64,000 bases of DNA, taken from assembly GCF_037976825.1 (NCBI RefSeq), contig NZ_CP150269.1:6444501-6508500 (forward strand). The letters run 5' to 3'. Under the pieces are notes generated by a model. The model was not told the DNA's origin and searched no databases. It saw nothing but the letters and a program-made list of their open reading frames with translations. The translations under genes were made by a program, and so were the position numbers. This DNA is from Paenibacillus sp. FSL K6-1330. GTDB lineage: Bacteria; Bacillota; Bacilli; Paenibacillales; Paenibacillaceae. Positions 47,838-56,832 of this stretch are shown here, one piece after another (position 1 is the stretch's first letter; every line of letters begins with the position of its first letter).

Positions 47838-48089
47838 TTAGGCCTCCTGCTTATGCTTTTCGATTAGCTTTACGATATTGTTAAGCGTGCTGAAATTAGC
47901 GATATCCAAATCCTCATTGCTGACCGTGAATCCGAATTCTTGTTCGATGTAGCTGAGGAGTTTCATCGCGAACAACGAATTGACGAAGCCCTTTTGAAAA
48001 ATATGATCATCGTCAGTGAACACGGCCTCGTCTTCAAATACAACCAGATTGCTTTCAATAAAACTGCGGATTTTTTGTTTGATTTCCAT
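47838..48089 (-). CDS. Acyl carrier protein for the hydroxymalonyl extender
   Basis: 83 residues. The carrier motif is GFVNSLFAMKLL, with NS in place of the usual DS. This FVNSLFAM-type motif is characteristic of ACPs that carry glyceryl and then hydroxy- or methoxymalonyl units (ZmaD, FkbJ group). It starts immediately after the FkbH stop codon and ends 3 nt before the acyl-CoA dehydrogenase gene, so it is the expected carrier for both. Confidence 0.93.
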   Translation of the reverse strand: MEIKQKIRSFIESNLVVFEDEAVFTDDDHIFQKGFVNSLFAMKLLSYIEQEFGFTVSNEDLDIANFSTLNNIVKLIEKHKQEA

Positions 48090-49157
48090 CTAGTTACCCC
48101 TCTTCCCAGCAACCGTTACCAACACATCAATGTAAGGCGGAAACGGTTGAATATGATTTAAATCGTTCTCGAACAGAATGTTTCCTTCTCCGTCATTGGA
48201 GATTTCCGTGAAACTAGCGAAACGGTACGTGACATACATCATCTTGTTGCGGTCCGTCTGTTTAAAGTCGGCCCTAAGTACTTTCCCTTCATTCTTCGCC
48301 TGCTGCATGATATACGTGAGCATGACGGTACCGACTCCGCGAGACATCACTCTGCAGGACATGAGCAGCATTTTCAGATGCCAGCAGCTTTCCTTCAATT
48401 CGATCAGAGCGAGCCCGATCTTGCCGTAAGAGCCGTATTTGTCCGTCAATTCGCACACGAGCAGGATATGATTATCCGACCGTCTGATCTTGTCCAATTC
48501 CTCATAACTGTACGTATAACCCGTCGCATTCAGCTGATTCGTGCGAATGGTCAGTTCCTCCGCCCGTTTCAAGTCCTCCTCTCTAGCCTCGCTAATGACA
48601 AAGCGCATGCCGAGCGAGCTGAGAAACGCTTCTTGGGGGCCCTCAAACGATTCTTCCTCGTTTTTGCGCAGTATGTCTTCCAGATACATGGCCCGCCTAC
48701 GTCTTGAATCTTCCGTAATGAACCGGGGATTGAGACGCGGGTGACCGAGCAATGTCTCGTATGGCGTCACATCCAAACACTCTACCTCTGGATGGACGCT
48801 TAGGACCTCATCCCGTTCGAAGGGCTGATCGTCGATGAATAGGATCGTGTCCATCCCGATGTTCAAGTTCAAGCGTATTTTATCGATCGACGTTGATTTG
48901 GCATTCCAGTTGATTTCGGGGTACAGGAAATAGGTATCGATGCCGAACTCCTTCAGCTTGTCCAGCGCATGCTCCGTATCATTGCGGCTTGCGATGGATT
49001 GCAGAATGCCGCGAGAATCCAGTTCCGCGAGAAGCTCGCGCATGCGCGGCTTTAGCTTAACCTCATCGGACTCCAGCAAAATACCGTCCCACATCGTATT
49101 GTCCAGATCCCAGATCACGCATTTGACTTCCTTTAGCTTGTCCGCTGCTTTGTTCAT
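48090..49157 (-). CDS. FkbH-like glyceryl-ACP loading enzyme
   Basis: A 355-residue FkbH-family protein. The HAD motif DLDNT is at residues 17-21 (nucleophile Asp17), followed later by RTNQLNATG and a GNAT-like C-terminal part ending in a short hydrophilic tail. It is expected to convert 1,3-bisphosphoglycerate to glyceryl-S-ACP on the ACP encoded directly after it. With the dehydrogenase genes on each side it completes the same gene set as zwittermicin zmaN/zmaD/zmaG/zmaE. It is paralogous to the protein at 12897-13931 and to the FkbH domain in the last PKS. Confidence 0.93.
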   Translation of the reverse strand: MNKAADKLKEVKCVIWDLDNTMWDGILLESDEVKLKPRMRELLAELDSRGILQSIASRNDTEHALDKLKEFGIDTYFLYPEINWNAKSTSIDKIRLNLNIGMDTILFIDDQPFERDEVLSVHPEVECLDVTPYETLLGHPRLNPRFITEDSRRRRAMYLEDILRKNEEESFEGPQEAFLSSLGMRFVISEAREEDLKRAEELTIRTNQLNATGYTYSYEELDKIRRSDNHILLVCELTDKYGSYGKIGLALIELKESCWHLKMLLMSCRVMSRGVGTVMLTYIMQQAKNEGKVLRADFKQTDRNKMMYVTYRFASFTEISNDGEGNILFENDLNHIQPFPPYIDVLVTVAGKRGN

Positions 49158-49169
49158 CGTTATCCCTCC

Positions 49170-50024
49170 CTACTTGCTGTAATCGAAAAATCCTTTTCCT
49201 GATTTTTTGCCCAGGTAACCGGCATCCACCATCTTGACGAGCAGCGGGCAGGGCCGAAACTTCGGATCCTTGTAGCTGTCCTGCAGAACTAGCAGCGAAT
49301 TAAGAATGGTGTCCAGACCGATCAGATCACATGTAGCAAGCGGCCCCATTTTGTGGCCGAAGCCCTGGCGGAAAATCTTATCAACATCCTTCGGCTCTGC
49401 GACTCCATCCTGCACGGTCCAAACGCATTCGTTAATCGTCAGCATGAGGACTCGATTCGTTACGAAACCGGGAAAATCATTAACCACTACCGGGACTTTA
49501 TCGAACGATTTTAAAAACTCCTCCCCGCAGGCAACGGTCTCGTCCGATGTATGCTCGCCCCGGATGACTTCGACCAGTTCCTTCATCGGGACGGGGTTCA
49601 TGAAATGCATGCCGATGACATTCTCCGGTCTTGGCATTAACGAGCCAACCTTCGTAATGGAAATGCAGCTTGTGTTAACGGCATAGGTGGTTTGTAAGGC
49701 GCACACCTCGGACAGTTCCGTAAACACCGCCTTTTTCAGTCCCCATTCTTCTGTCACGTTCTCAATAACAAACTGGACGCGTGCGAAGTCATCATAAGCC
49801 GTGGTAAAGGTAATCCGGGACAGAAGGTCCTCCACGGTAAGCTGTTTCGCCTGAGGCTTGACCAGCTTTAATAGCCGGAAATCCGTCTTAATTTTCTCCT
49901 TAGCTTGATGCAAGACATCTTCGTTAATATCTTTGAGCACCACTTCGTATCCATAGCAAGCCAGATCCAAAGCAACGTCACTGCCCATTACACCCGCACC
50001 GACTACTCCGACGGTTCGTATCAT
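49170..50024 (-). CDS. 3-hydroxyacyl-CoA-dehydrogenase-like enzyme, hydroxymalonyl-ACP pathway
   Basis: A 284-residue NAD-dependent dehydrogenase of the 3-hydroxybutyryl-CoA dehydrogenase family. The NAD-binding GAGVMG is at residues 9-14, and the catalytic His motif GMHFMNPVP and the C-terminal domain motif GPLATCDLIGLD are present. In hydroxymalonyl-ACP synthesis the homologue (ZmaG group) oxidises the primary alcohol of glyceryl-ACP. It lies between the type II thioesterase gene and FkbH, all closely spaced. AAGGAG lies about 10 nt upstream of the ATG. Confidence 0.92.
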   Translation of the reverse strand: MIRTVGVVGAGVMGSDVALDLACYGYEVVLKDINEDVLHQAKEKIKTDFRLLKLVKPQAKQLTVEDLLSRITFTTAYDDFARVQFVIENVTEEWGLKKAVFTELSEVCALQTTYAVNTSCISITKVGSLMPRPENVIGMHFMNPVPMKELVEVIRGEHTSDETVACGEEFLKSFDKVPVVVNDFPGFVTNRVLMLTINECVWTVQDGVAEPKDVDKIFRQGFGHKMGPLATCDLIGLDTILNSLLVLQDSYKDPKFRPCPLLVKMVDAGYLGKKSGKGFFDYSK

Positions 50025-50028
50025 GAAT

Positions 50029-50760
50029 TCACGACTCCTTTTTGGTGGACATTAGCTCAACAGAGCTGCTTAGCACATCGTTGATGAGCGACACTACTTG
50101 CTCGGTATGTTCGTTTATGAAGAAGTGACCTCCTTCGAATTCATAAAGTTGACAGTCTCGGCTGCCATATGCGGACCACTCCATCAGATTGATGCCTTCT
50201 GTCGCTTTATCCTCTTTTCCGTTAAGCACGGATATATCACAGGGAATAAGCTCCTCTCTGCTCTTAAAGCAATGCGTTTCCACCAGTTCCAGATCTCTCC
50301 GCAGACCTGGCAAAAACAGTCTCAGCAGCTCCTCACGTTCAAACACTTCATCCTCGGTTCCGCCAAGCAGCTTAATTTCTTGCTGCAGCCTTGCATCAGA
50401 TAGCAGATGCAGTGTAAGATTCCGGCGGGCGTGAGGGGGATAGGTCCCCGAGACGAATAAATGGATGGGTTCGCTCCCCTTCTTCTTCCTTACGGCGTGC
50501 GCCAGTTCGTAAGCGACGAGGGCTCCCATGCTATGGCCGAAGAAAGCAAAATCAGCTTCGTCCAGTTGCGGTTCCAAATATCCGTATAAATCCTCAATCA
50601 TTTCGTCCATGCTGCCGTAATGAGGTTCGAGTAATCTTCTTCCTCTGCCAGCCAGTTCAACGGGATGCAGTTCAATATGGCTGTGCAAATGGCGTTTCCA
50701 TCTCATATAGTTGGTAGCGGAACCTCCGGCGTAGGGCAGGCAGAACAGCTTGCATTTCAT
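50029..50760 (-). CDS. Type II thioesterase
   Basis: A 243-residue alpha/beta-hydrolase of the GrsT/SrfA-TE type. The nucleophile motif is GHSMG (Ser77), followed by the acid in the NGKEDKAT stretch and the His in GGHFF. FCLPYAGGSA at the N-terminus is typical. Such enzymes clear mis-primed carrier domains and sometimes release products. The start codon follows directly on the stop of the upstream peptidase gene and has a perfect AGGAGGTGATC binding site inside it. As no TE domain occurs on any assembly-line protein here, it may also contribute to release. Confidence 0.93.
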   Translation of the reverse strand: MKCKLFCLPYAGGSATNYMRWKRHLHSHIELHPVELAGRGRRLLEPHYGSMDEMIEDLYGYLEPQLDEADFAFFGHSMGALVAYELAHAVRKKKGSEPIHLFVSGTYPPHARRNLTLHLLSDARLQQEIKLLGGTEDEVFEREELLRLFLPGLRRDLELVETHCFKSREELIPCDISVLNGKEDKATEGINLMEWSAYGSRDCQLYEFEGGHFFINEHTEQVVSLINDVLSSSVELMSTKKES

Positions 50761-52302
50761 TTAGATCACCTCCTCTGCAGGAGCTGGAAGAATCAGCCCG
50801 GAACGTCGTTTCACGGATGGAAACAACCAGACTGCAAGAAAGAACAGGAACGCGATTCCGACGAATAGATAGAGTGCATAGACGAGCCAGATGATCGTGG
50901 AAGGCGACCATACTGCGACTACAGCAAGCGGAAGACCTGCAAATGCAGCCTCAAGCAGCAGACCGATCCCCCACAAGCAGACTCCGGTCAGTACAAGCGC
51001 AGCTCCAAGGCCGATGAGCCTTCTTCCTTGGGGCGGAACGAAAATGCGCCGCTGACGACGTAATTGTCCGGGAATACCGATGGCCTTACCTGCCAGTACA
51101 ATCATTAAAATGCTGATGAGACTAAGCGAGATCATCGCAATCCGATCAAGCTGCGGATAGAAATCCGCTTCAGCGGGTGGAAGCTCTTGCTCCCGCAGCA
51201 GGCTCATCAGACCTTGGCCGATATGAAACGTATAGGCTGAGTTGATGTTGGCGAGTACTCCTACGCCGAGCTGCTCTTGCGGACGAATGATGAAATAGGA
51301 CGAGAAATTGGGATTAGAGCCTTGGTGAGAGAGTTCTTTGCCGTCCGGCGTTACAAACCACCCCGAGGCATAGTAGGTTCCGTTGGCGTCCGGCCCTACG
51401 CTCGTATCGGGTATATGGGAACGTTCGATGATGATCCGGTCCGGCTCGGAGATACTCTTCGTCCCGAGCTGGAGCAGCAGCCACTGTCCAATATCGTCAG
51501 CACTGGAGATTAAGTAACCGGCGGGCGTGTTTCCCCTGTAATCGGGCGCTTCATATAAACGAGGCGAACCGAATCCAATCTTATATCCCCTGGCGAGCCG
51601 CTGTGGGTCCTTCAGCTGGGCCGCAGGCACCGTGTTGTTCATACCAAGCCGCTGCAGCAACCCCGACATGTAATCCTCATACGACATACCGGATACTTCC
51701 TGGATGACCAGCCCCAGAACATCATAATTAATGGTGGCATATTGATACTTATCTCCGGGAGGGGCGTCCAGCGCCGTACCCGATAATGCCCGTACAGTCA
51801 GTTCCAATGCCTGCTCTTCGGAACTGATCGGGATGGAAGCTAGCGAAGCGAAAGGCACGCCACTCGTATGGTGCAGCAGTTGGGCCAGCGTCACCTTGGC
51901 CGGCTGCCCTTGATAGATTAGCGAGAGCCACGGAATATAGCGGGTGACCGGATCGTCAAGGCTAAGCGCATCTTCACGCTCCAGTTCTAACAAGGCCAGG
52001 CCTGTGAATGCTTTGGAAGTCGATCCCAATTCAAATAATGTAGTGTTTGTTGCCGGAATCCCCAATGCACTATCGGCTAGCCCGAATCCCTTCGTATAAA
52101 CCACCTGATTCCCGCTTACAACTACAACTGCGGCTCCCGGGCTTTGCGCCTTCACCAGTTGTGCCTGCACGAATTGGTCGATGGCAATCTCATCTATATT
52201 CGGCTGTTTTTGCGTAGAAGGGGCTCCGCCTTCGGCGGCTGCAGCTGGTGGACTGACTAGCAGCAGTATCATCAGTACGTAGAAAACAAGTTTCTTTACC
52301 AC
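50761..52302 (-). CDS. Membrane-anchored serine peptidase, ClbP-like (D-Asn prodrug-activating)
   Basis: 513 residues. A signal peptide (about 1-22) is followed by a beta-lactamase/DD-peptidase-fold domain. Motifs are SxxK at Ser94-Lys97 (STSK), YAT at Tyr188 where Y-S-N is usual, and HQG at 326-328. Three hydrophobic helices lie at about 386-405, 428-450 and 470-494. This layout, including the three C-terminal helices, is that of the ClbP/XcnG/ZmaM group, which faces outward and removes an N-acyl-D-asparagine cap to activate a prodrug. It lies 14 nt downstream of the C-A(Asn)-PCP-E gene that would make the cap. Translation begins at GTG. Confidence 0.92.
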   Translation of the reverse strand: MVKKLVFYVLMILLLVSPPAAAAEGGAPSTQKQPNIDEIAIDQFVQAQLVKAQSPGAAVVVVSGNQVVYTKGFGLADSALGIPATNTTLFELGSTSKAFTGLALLELEREDALSLDDPVTRYIPWLSLIYQGQPAKVTLAQLLHHTSGVPFASLASIPISSEEQALELTVRALSGTALDAPPGDKYQYATINYDVLGLVIQEVSGMSYEDYMSGLLQRLGMNNTVPAAQLKDPQRLARGYKIGFGSPRLYEAPDYRGNTPAGYLISSADDIGQWLLLQLGTKSISEPDRIIIERSHIPDTSVGPDANGTYYASGWFVTPDGKELSHQGSNPNFSSYFIIRPQEQLGVGVLANINSAYTFHIGQGLMSLLREQELPPAEADFYPQLDRIAMISLSLISILMIVLAGKAIGIPGQLRRQRRIFVPPQGRRLIGLGAALVLTGVCLWGIGLLLEAAFAGLPLAVVAVWSPSTIIWLVYALYLFVGIAFLFFLAVWLFPSVKRRSGLILPAPAEEVI

Positions 52303-52316
52303 GATTGTCCGCCCCT

Positions 52317-55300
52317 TTATGAATTGAAGAGTACGTCAAGTTCTTCTTGTGCGAGCTTGACAGTCTCAAAATCAGAGGGCGTAAAATCAGTCTGTCCCCT
52401 GTCTGAGCCTAACTGAATAACTTCAGCCAGCCGCTGCATAAAAACTTGAATAAACGCGTCCATTGTATCCCGGCTGAACATAGCCTTGCTGTATGTCATG
52501 CGGACCTGGAGCCTCTTATCCGTAATCATGGCTACCACATCGACCAAACAGGACAACCTGTTGCTCGGGCATGTATCTCTTCCGGTATCGTCCCCGGCAA
52601 TGGCGAGCACAGGGCTGTGTAAATGATTATCGATTTCGCCCATATAATTGAAACGGAGCAGGTTGCATCCCGTCTTCGGAATGCTGCCGGAACCGTATGC
52701 CAAGATACCATAGTCGATTCCTTTGTTTGGAATGGAGCGAAGCTGGCCCTTTATGCTCTTGATGATTCCCGCTGTTCTGGTTTCAGTCATCTGGAGATTA
52801 ACGGGATACAGCGAAGTGAACCACCCGATGGTTCTGGATACATCCATGTTCTCGAACAGCTCTTCGCGTCCATGTCCCTCTAATTCGATCGTGATTTTCT
52901 TCTTGCCGGTAATTTCGCTCACGGCCATGGCCAACGAGGCGATCAGCAAATCGCTCGTTTGAGTTCGGAAAGCGGTATTCGCCTCCCCCAGCAGCCTGCT
53001 CGTCTCCTGCTCTGAGAGCTCCCGGACCAGCGTGCCGCATACGGCAATCCGGTCGTCATTCGAAGGGTAATCAGCATCCAGGCTGTCTTCTACGTTCTCT
53101 AAGACCGAATACCAGTAGTCAAGGTGTTCCAGCGCCTTCTCGGAGCCGTAAGCATCAATAGCATCTGACCAAGTTTGAATGGAATGCGTCTTATTCGGCA
53201 GGGTCCAAACCGATCCGGTCAAAACCGCTTGCAGCAGCCGGTCCAAGTCTTCCAGCATAATTCGCCAGGAGACTCCATCTACAATCAAATGATGTGCTGT
53301 CAGCAAAAGACGCTGTCCCTGATCTCCTTCATCAAATGTAAGAGCTTTGAATAGAAGGCCCTGTCCGAGCCGTACACTTGCTTTGAAAGATTCGGCTTGT
53401 TTCTTCAGAACCGCAGCCCGCTCTTTCTCCGGAAAGCTGGTCAGATCGAAGCGGGCAAGCTCTACGTCCCCGCGTCCGACCGTCCGGTACACCATGCGCC
53501 CTTGAGTTTCAACAGCCTGCAGCCTCAAGGTGTCATGGTGGCCGATTAATGCAAATAACGCATCGTGAAGCTGATCTGTTGTTATTGCCGGAGTTAGGCG
53601 AAGCAATACAGACTGCGCGTAGTAATGAGGATTGTTCCATTGTTGTGAAAAAAACCATGATGTAATCGGCAGTGGCTTAACTTCCCCGTAACTCGGCCCC
53701 TGCTCGATCGGAGCAGCCGTGTTTAGCTCAATAAATGCAGCCAGTTCTCGGATAACGGGATAACTCATAATTTGCTGCACCTTTAGCTGATAACCGGCCG
53801 CCTTGATTTTAGATACAATTTGTATTGCCTTGATAGAGTCACCGCCGAGCCGGTAAAAATTATCCTGAACCGTTATTTCATCCCTGCGGAGTACATCCTT
53901 GAATATATTCATTAACAGCGCTTCAACTTGACTGGTCCTTCCGGTCTCACTTGTTTCGAGGTACTGTTCCGGAGCCGGCAGAAGGCGCCGGTCCACTTTA
54001 CCGTTCGGAGTAAGCGGCAATTGATCAAGACGGACAAAGTAAGCCGGTATCATATACGAGGGCAGTATCTCTGCTAGCTTCATCCTCAGCTCCAGAGCCG
54101 TAAGATGTCCCGTTGCGACGTAATAAGCGGCAAGCTGCTGCTGTCCGTCTTCTCCGATGCGGTCAATGACGACGGCTTCTTCAATACCGTTCATTTCAAG
54201 CAGCTGATGCTCGATTTCTCCCATTTCAATGCGGTACCCTTTAATTTTGACCTGATGATCGATCCGGCCTAAATATACGATGCTGCCACTATCGTGGCGT
54301 ACGGCCAAGTCGCCCGTCCGATACATCCTATTGCCCGTAAGGAATGGGTTGGGCAGAAACCGGTCTTGAGTCAGCTCCTCCCTGTGCAAGTAACCCCGGG
54401 CCACTCCGGCCCCGGATATATATATTTCGCCGATCGATCCGTCTGGGACCGGCTCCAGCTGCCGATCCAGCAAATAAATCTGCACATTGTCAATGGGCTG
54501 TCCGATCGGAACGGAGACCCCTTCGTCGCTCGCCGGATCATACCGGTAAATCATGCAGCCGACTACGGTCTCAGTCGGTCCGTACTCATTGAGGATTTCA
54601 ATCCCGCCCCGACTGTGTTCATGGATGTCACGAGCCAGCGAGCATTTCAAATCTTCACCGCCCACAATGAATGTCCGAACCGTATATTGGCTGAAATCCA
54701 TGTCTCTGATGAGTGCCAGATGAGCCGGCGTCAGCTTGATAACTGTTGCCTTGTTGTCTTCCACAATACGTTTAACTATAAAGTCGCTCCCGTCATCTTC
54801 GTAGATTTCGATACGGCTGCCGCTAATTAACGGCGTAAAGATAGAGGTCACGGTCAGATCGAAAGCAATGGAAGAGTACAGCGCAAATACATCATTTTGC
54901 GAGCGGATATACGTCTTGCCAGCCCACCAGATGTAGTTCACCAGTCCCCTGTGTTCGATCATCGCACCTTTGGGATTGCCTGTTGATCCTGAGGTATAGA
55001 TGATATAGACCAAATCATCTGGCGTAATCATAGCAGGCAAATTATGCCCGTCCTTGTTGTACAGACGTTCATCATCGAGTGCAAGAACCTCACCGTTGTA
55101 AGTAAGCTGCTCCCATTCCTTGCCATGAGTCAGCAGCAGGGAAGCTCCGCTATCCCTCAGAATATACTCGATCCGTTCTTTGGGATATTCGGGATCAATC
55201 GGCAGATATGCCATTCCAGCCTTGATTACCGCCCAGATCCCGACAACGATGGACAGAGAGTGGCGGCCCATGATAGCTGCCGGGGTGTGAGGGCTTATCC

Positions 55301-56798
55301 CTCTCTCCAGCAGTGTTCGTGCGAGCCGATTGGCGCGTTCATTCAGTTCGCCGTAAGTAAGCGATTGTCCCATGCATGAAACAGCAATGCGTTCCGAATT
55401 CCGCTCGACTTGTTCTTCGAACAGCTGCAAGATCGTTTGATGCGAGGGATATTCGCAATCTGTTGTGTTGTACGTATATAGAAGCTTCGTACGCTCTTCC
55501 GGCAGAAGCAGCTGCAAATCATGAAGTGCGGCATCGGGACGGCTCAGGACTTGATCGGTTAAATATAGAAGACGGCTATGTAGTTCATCGATTTGCTTCT
55601 CCGTGTAGTCGCCTTCTTTATAATCGAAGTACAGCTCCAGTTCTTCATTCGATGACCATTCGGTTACGATGAGCTGCAAGGAATACAGTTGGTTGCCGTT
55701 ATTCACCTCAATTTGCTGCATTTTCCAACCAGGACCGAAGTTCCGGTCGAATGCCGTATTATAATAGTTCACGCACACTTGAAATAATTGGTCCAATCCC
55801 CGCTGCTGAAGCTGAAGATCCTGTACGAGCAAGTTGTAAGGATATTTCTGATGGAAATAGCATTGAATGAGTTCTTGGTTGACGTTATGTATGAACGATG
55901 AGAAGGACATCTCATGCTTGATGTCAATGAGAAAGGGCATCGTGCTGGTAAACATACCAAATGTATTTTTTTCTTTGGCCCCCGTACGATTCAATACAGG
56001 AGTGCCTATCAGGAGACGGTTTTGTTGATTCGCTTTGTGGAGATAAAGGAGCATCGTTGCTACAAAAAAGGTATTCAACGAAATACGATGGGTTTGTGCA
56101 AAGTCGCGGATGGCATCGGAAGCAGACTGGCTTACTAAGAACTTTTTGCGGTTGCCTGCGATGCCGATTGATGTAGTATGCAAATCAATGTCATGGATGT
56201 GATCAAATTTATGATTCCAATAGCTTTGATTTTTCGTAAAACGAGGGGATGATAAATACTTTTGCTCTTGTTCAATGTAATCCAGGTAGGTAGGTCGGGG
56301 TTCCTGAGGAACTTCCTCCCCCTGCATCAATTGCGTATAAATCTGATTGATGTGCGTCGTCATCAATTGAAAAGACCAGCCGTCCGAAATAATATGGTGG
56401 AATTTCGTAAGATACGCGCTTTCTGTGTCGCTGATTCTAACCAGTACAAAATCATACAATTGTTCTCCATCCAGTGGGAGCGGTTTGGAAAACTCGGCAC
56501 TCACCCAGGCATCCACATCCGATTCTTGGGCCATAAAATCGATAAACGGGAACGTTTTCCTGCGGTATTCCATCACCGTCTGCAACACCGAACCGTCCTG
56601 TTCGACTAACCGCATACGGACGGCATCATTGAGCCGAATGAAATGATTAATGGCTTCCTCCAGCAAGGAAAAATCGACGGGTCCGTAAATTTTGATGAGT
56701 CCTCCGATGTTATGTATGCTCGTACCCGAGTATATATTTTCTACATACCAAATTCGTTTTTGCGGATGTGTCAGTGGATAGAGTTGGCATGTCTTCAT
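52317..56798 (-). CDS. NRPS: C-A(Asn)-PCP-E, prodrug-cap module
   Basis: About 1493 residues from the ATG at 56798 (GGAGG 8 nt upstream); a longer 21-residue extension overlaps the preceding gene by 29 nt and lacks an RBS. C about 1-430 (HHIISDG), probably a starter-type C that takes a fatty acyl group; A about 450-955 (YTSGSTGNPKG, NEYGPTE); PCP near 970-1040 (RLGGDSI); terminal domain about 1055-1480 with HHLIVDGVSWR and NYMGE, which are epimerisation signatures. The A pocket reads D-L-T-K-I-G-E-V-G-K, one change from the known Asn code. The module should therefore make N-acyl-D-Asn, the removable cap of prodrug pathways. No TE or downstream C domain follows, so it hands over to the next NRPS. 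Confidence 0.93.
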   Translation of the reverse strand: MKTCQLYPLTHPQKRIWYVENIYSGTSIHNIGGLIKIYGPVDFSLLEEAINHFIRLNDAVRMRLVEQDGSVLQTVMEYRRKTFPFIDFMAQESDVDAWVSAEFSKPLPLDGEQLYDFVLVRISDTESAYLTKFHHIISDGWSFQLMTTHINQIYTQLMQGEEVPQEPRPTYLDYIEQEQKYLSSPRFTKNQSYWNHKFDHIHDIDLHTTSIGIAGNRKKFLVSQSASDAIRDFAQTHRISLNTFFVATMLLYLHKANQQNRLLIGTPVLNRTGAKEKNTFGMFTSTMPFLIDIKHEMSFSSFIHNVNQELIQCYFHQKYPYNLLVQDLQLQQRGLDQLFQVCVNYYNTAFDRNFGPGWKMQQIEVNNGNQLYSLQLIVTEWSSNEELELYFDYKEGDYTEKQIDELHSRLLYLTDQVLSRPDAALHDLQLLLPEERTKLLYTYNTTDCEYPSHQTILQLFEEQVERNSERIAVSCMGQSLTYGELNERANRLARTLLERGISPHTPAAIMGRHSLSIVVGIWAVIKAGMAYLPIDPEYPKERIEYILRDSGASLLLTHGKEWEQLTYNGEVLALDDERLYNKDGHNLPAMITPDDLVYIIYTSGSTGNPKGAMIEHRGLVNYIWWAGKTYIRSQNDVFALYSSIAFDLTVTSIFTPLISGSRIEIYEDDGSDFIVKRIVEDNKATVIKLTPAHLALIRDMDFSQYTVRTFIVGGEDLKCSLARDIHEHSRGGIEILNEYGPTETVVGCMIYRYDPASDEGVSVPIGQPIDNVQIYLLDRQLEPVPDGSIGEIYISGAGVARGYLHREELTQDRFLPNPFLTGNRMYRTGDLAVRHDSGSIVYLGRIDHQVKIKGYRIEMGEIEHQLLEMNGIEEAVVIDRIGEDGQQQLAAYYVATGHLTALELRMKLAEILPSYMIPAYFVRLDQLPLTPNGKVDRRLLPAPEQYLETSETGRTSQVEALLMNIFKDVLRRDEITVQDNFYRLGGDSIKAIQIVSKIKAAGYQLKVQQIMSYPVIRELAAFIELNTAAPIEQGPSYGEVKPLPITSWFFSQQWNNPHYYAQSVLLRLTPAITTDQLHDALFALIGHHDTLRLQAVETQGRMVYRTVGRGDVELARFDLTSFPEKERAAVLKKQAESFKASVRLGQGLLFKALTFDEGDQGQRLLLTAHHLIVDGVSWRIMLEDLDRLLQAVLTGSVWTLPNKTHSIQTWSDAIDAYGSEKALEHLDYWYSVLENVEDSLDADYPSNDDRIAVCGTLVRELSEQETSRLLGEANTAFRTQTSDLLIASLAMAVSEITGKKKITIELEGHGREELFENMDVSRTIGWFTSLYPVNLQMTETRTAGIIKSIKGQLRSIPNKGIDYGILAYGSGSIPKTGCNLLRFNYMGEIDNHLHSPVLAIAGDDTGRDTCPSNRLSCLVDVVAMITDKRLQVRMTYSKAMFSRDTMDAFIQVFMQRLAEVIQLGSDRGQTDFTPSDFETVKLAQEELDVLFNS

Positions 56799-56832
56799 AG
56801 AAATAACCTCCAATCGGAATAAGTTACGGATA

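Noticed and set aside
52317..53700. Terminal domain of the first NRPS as a second condensation domain
   Set aside because: HHLIVDGVSWR and NYMGE are epimerisation signatures, and no carrier domain follows that a C domain would serve.
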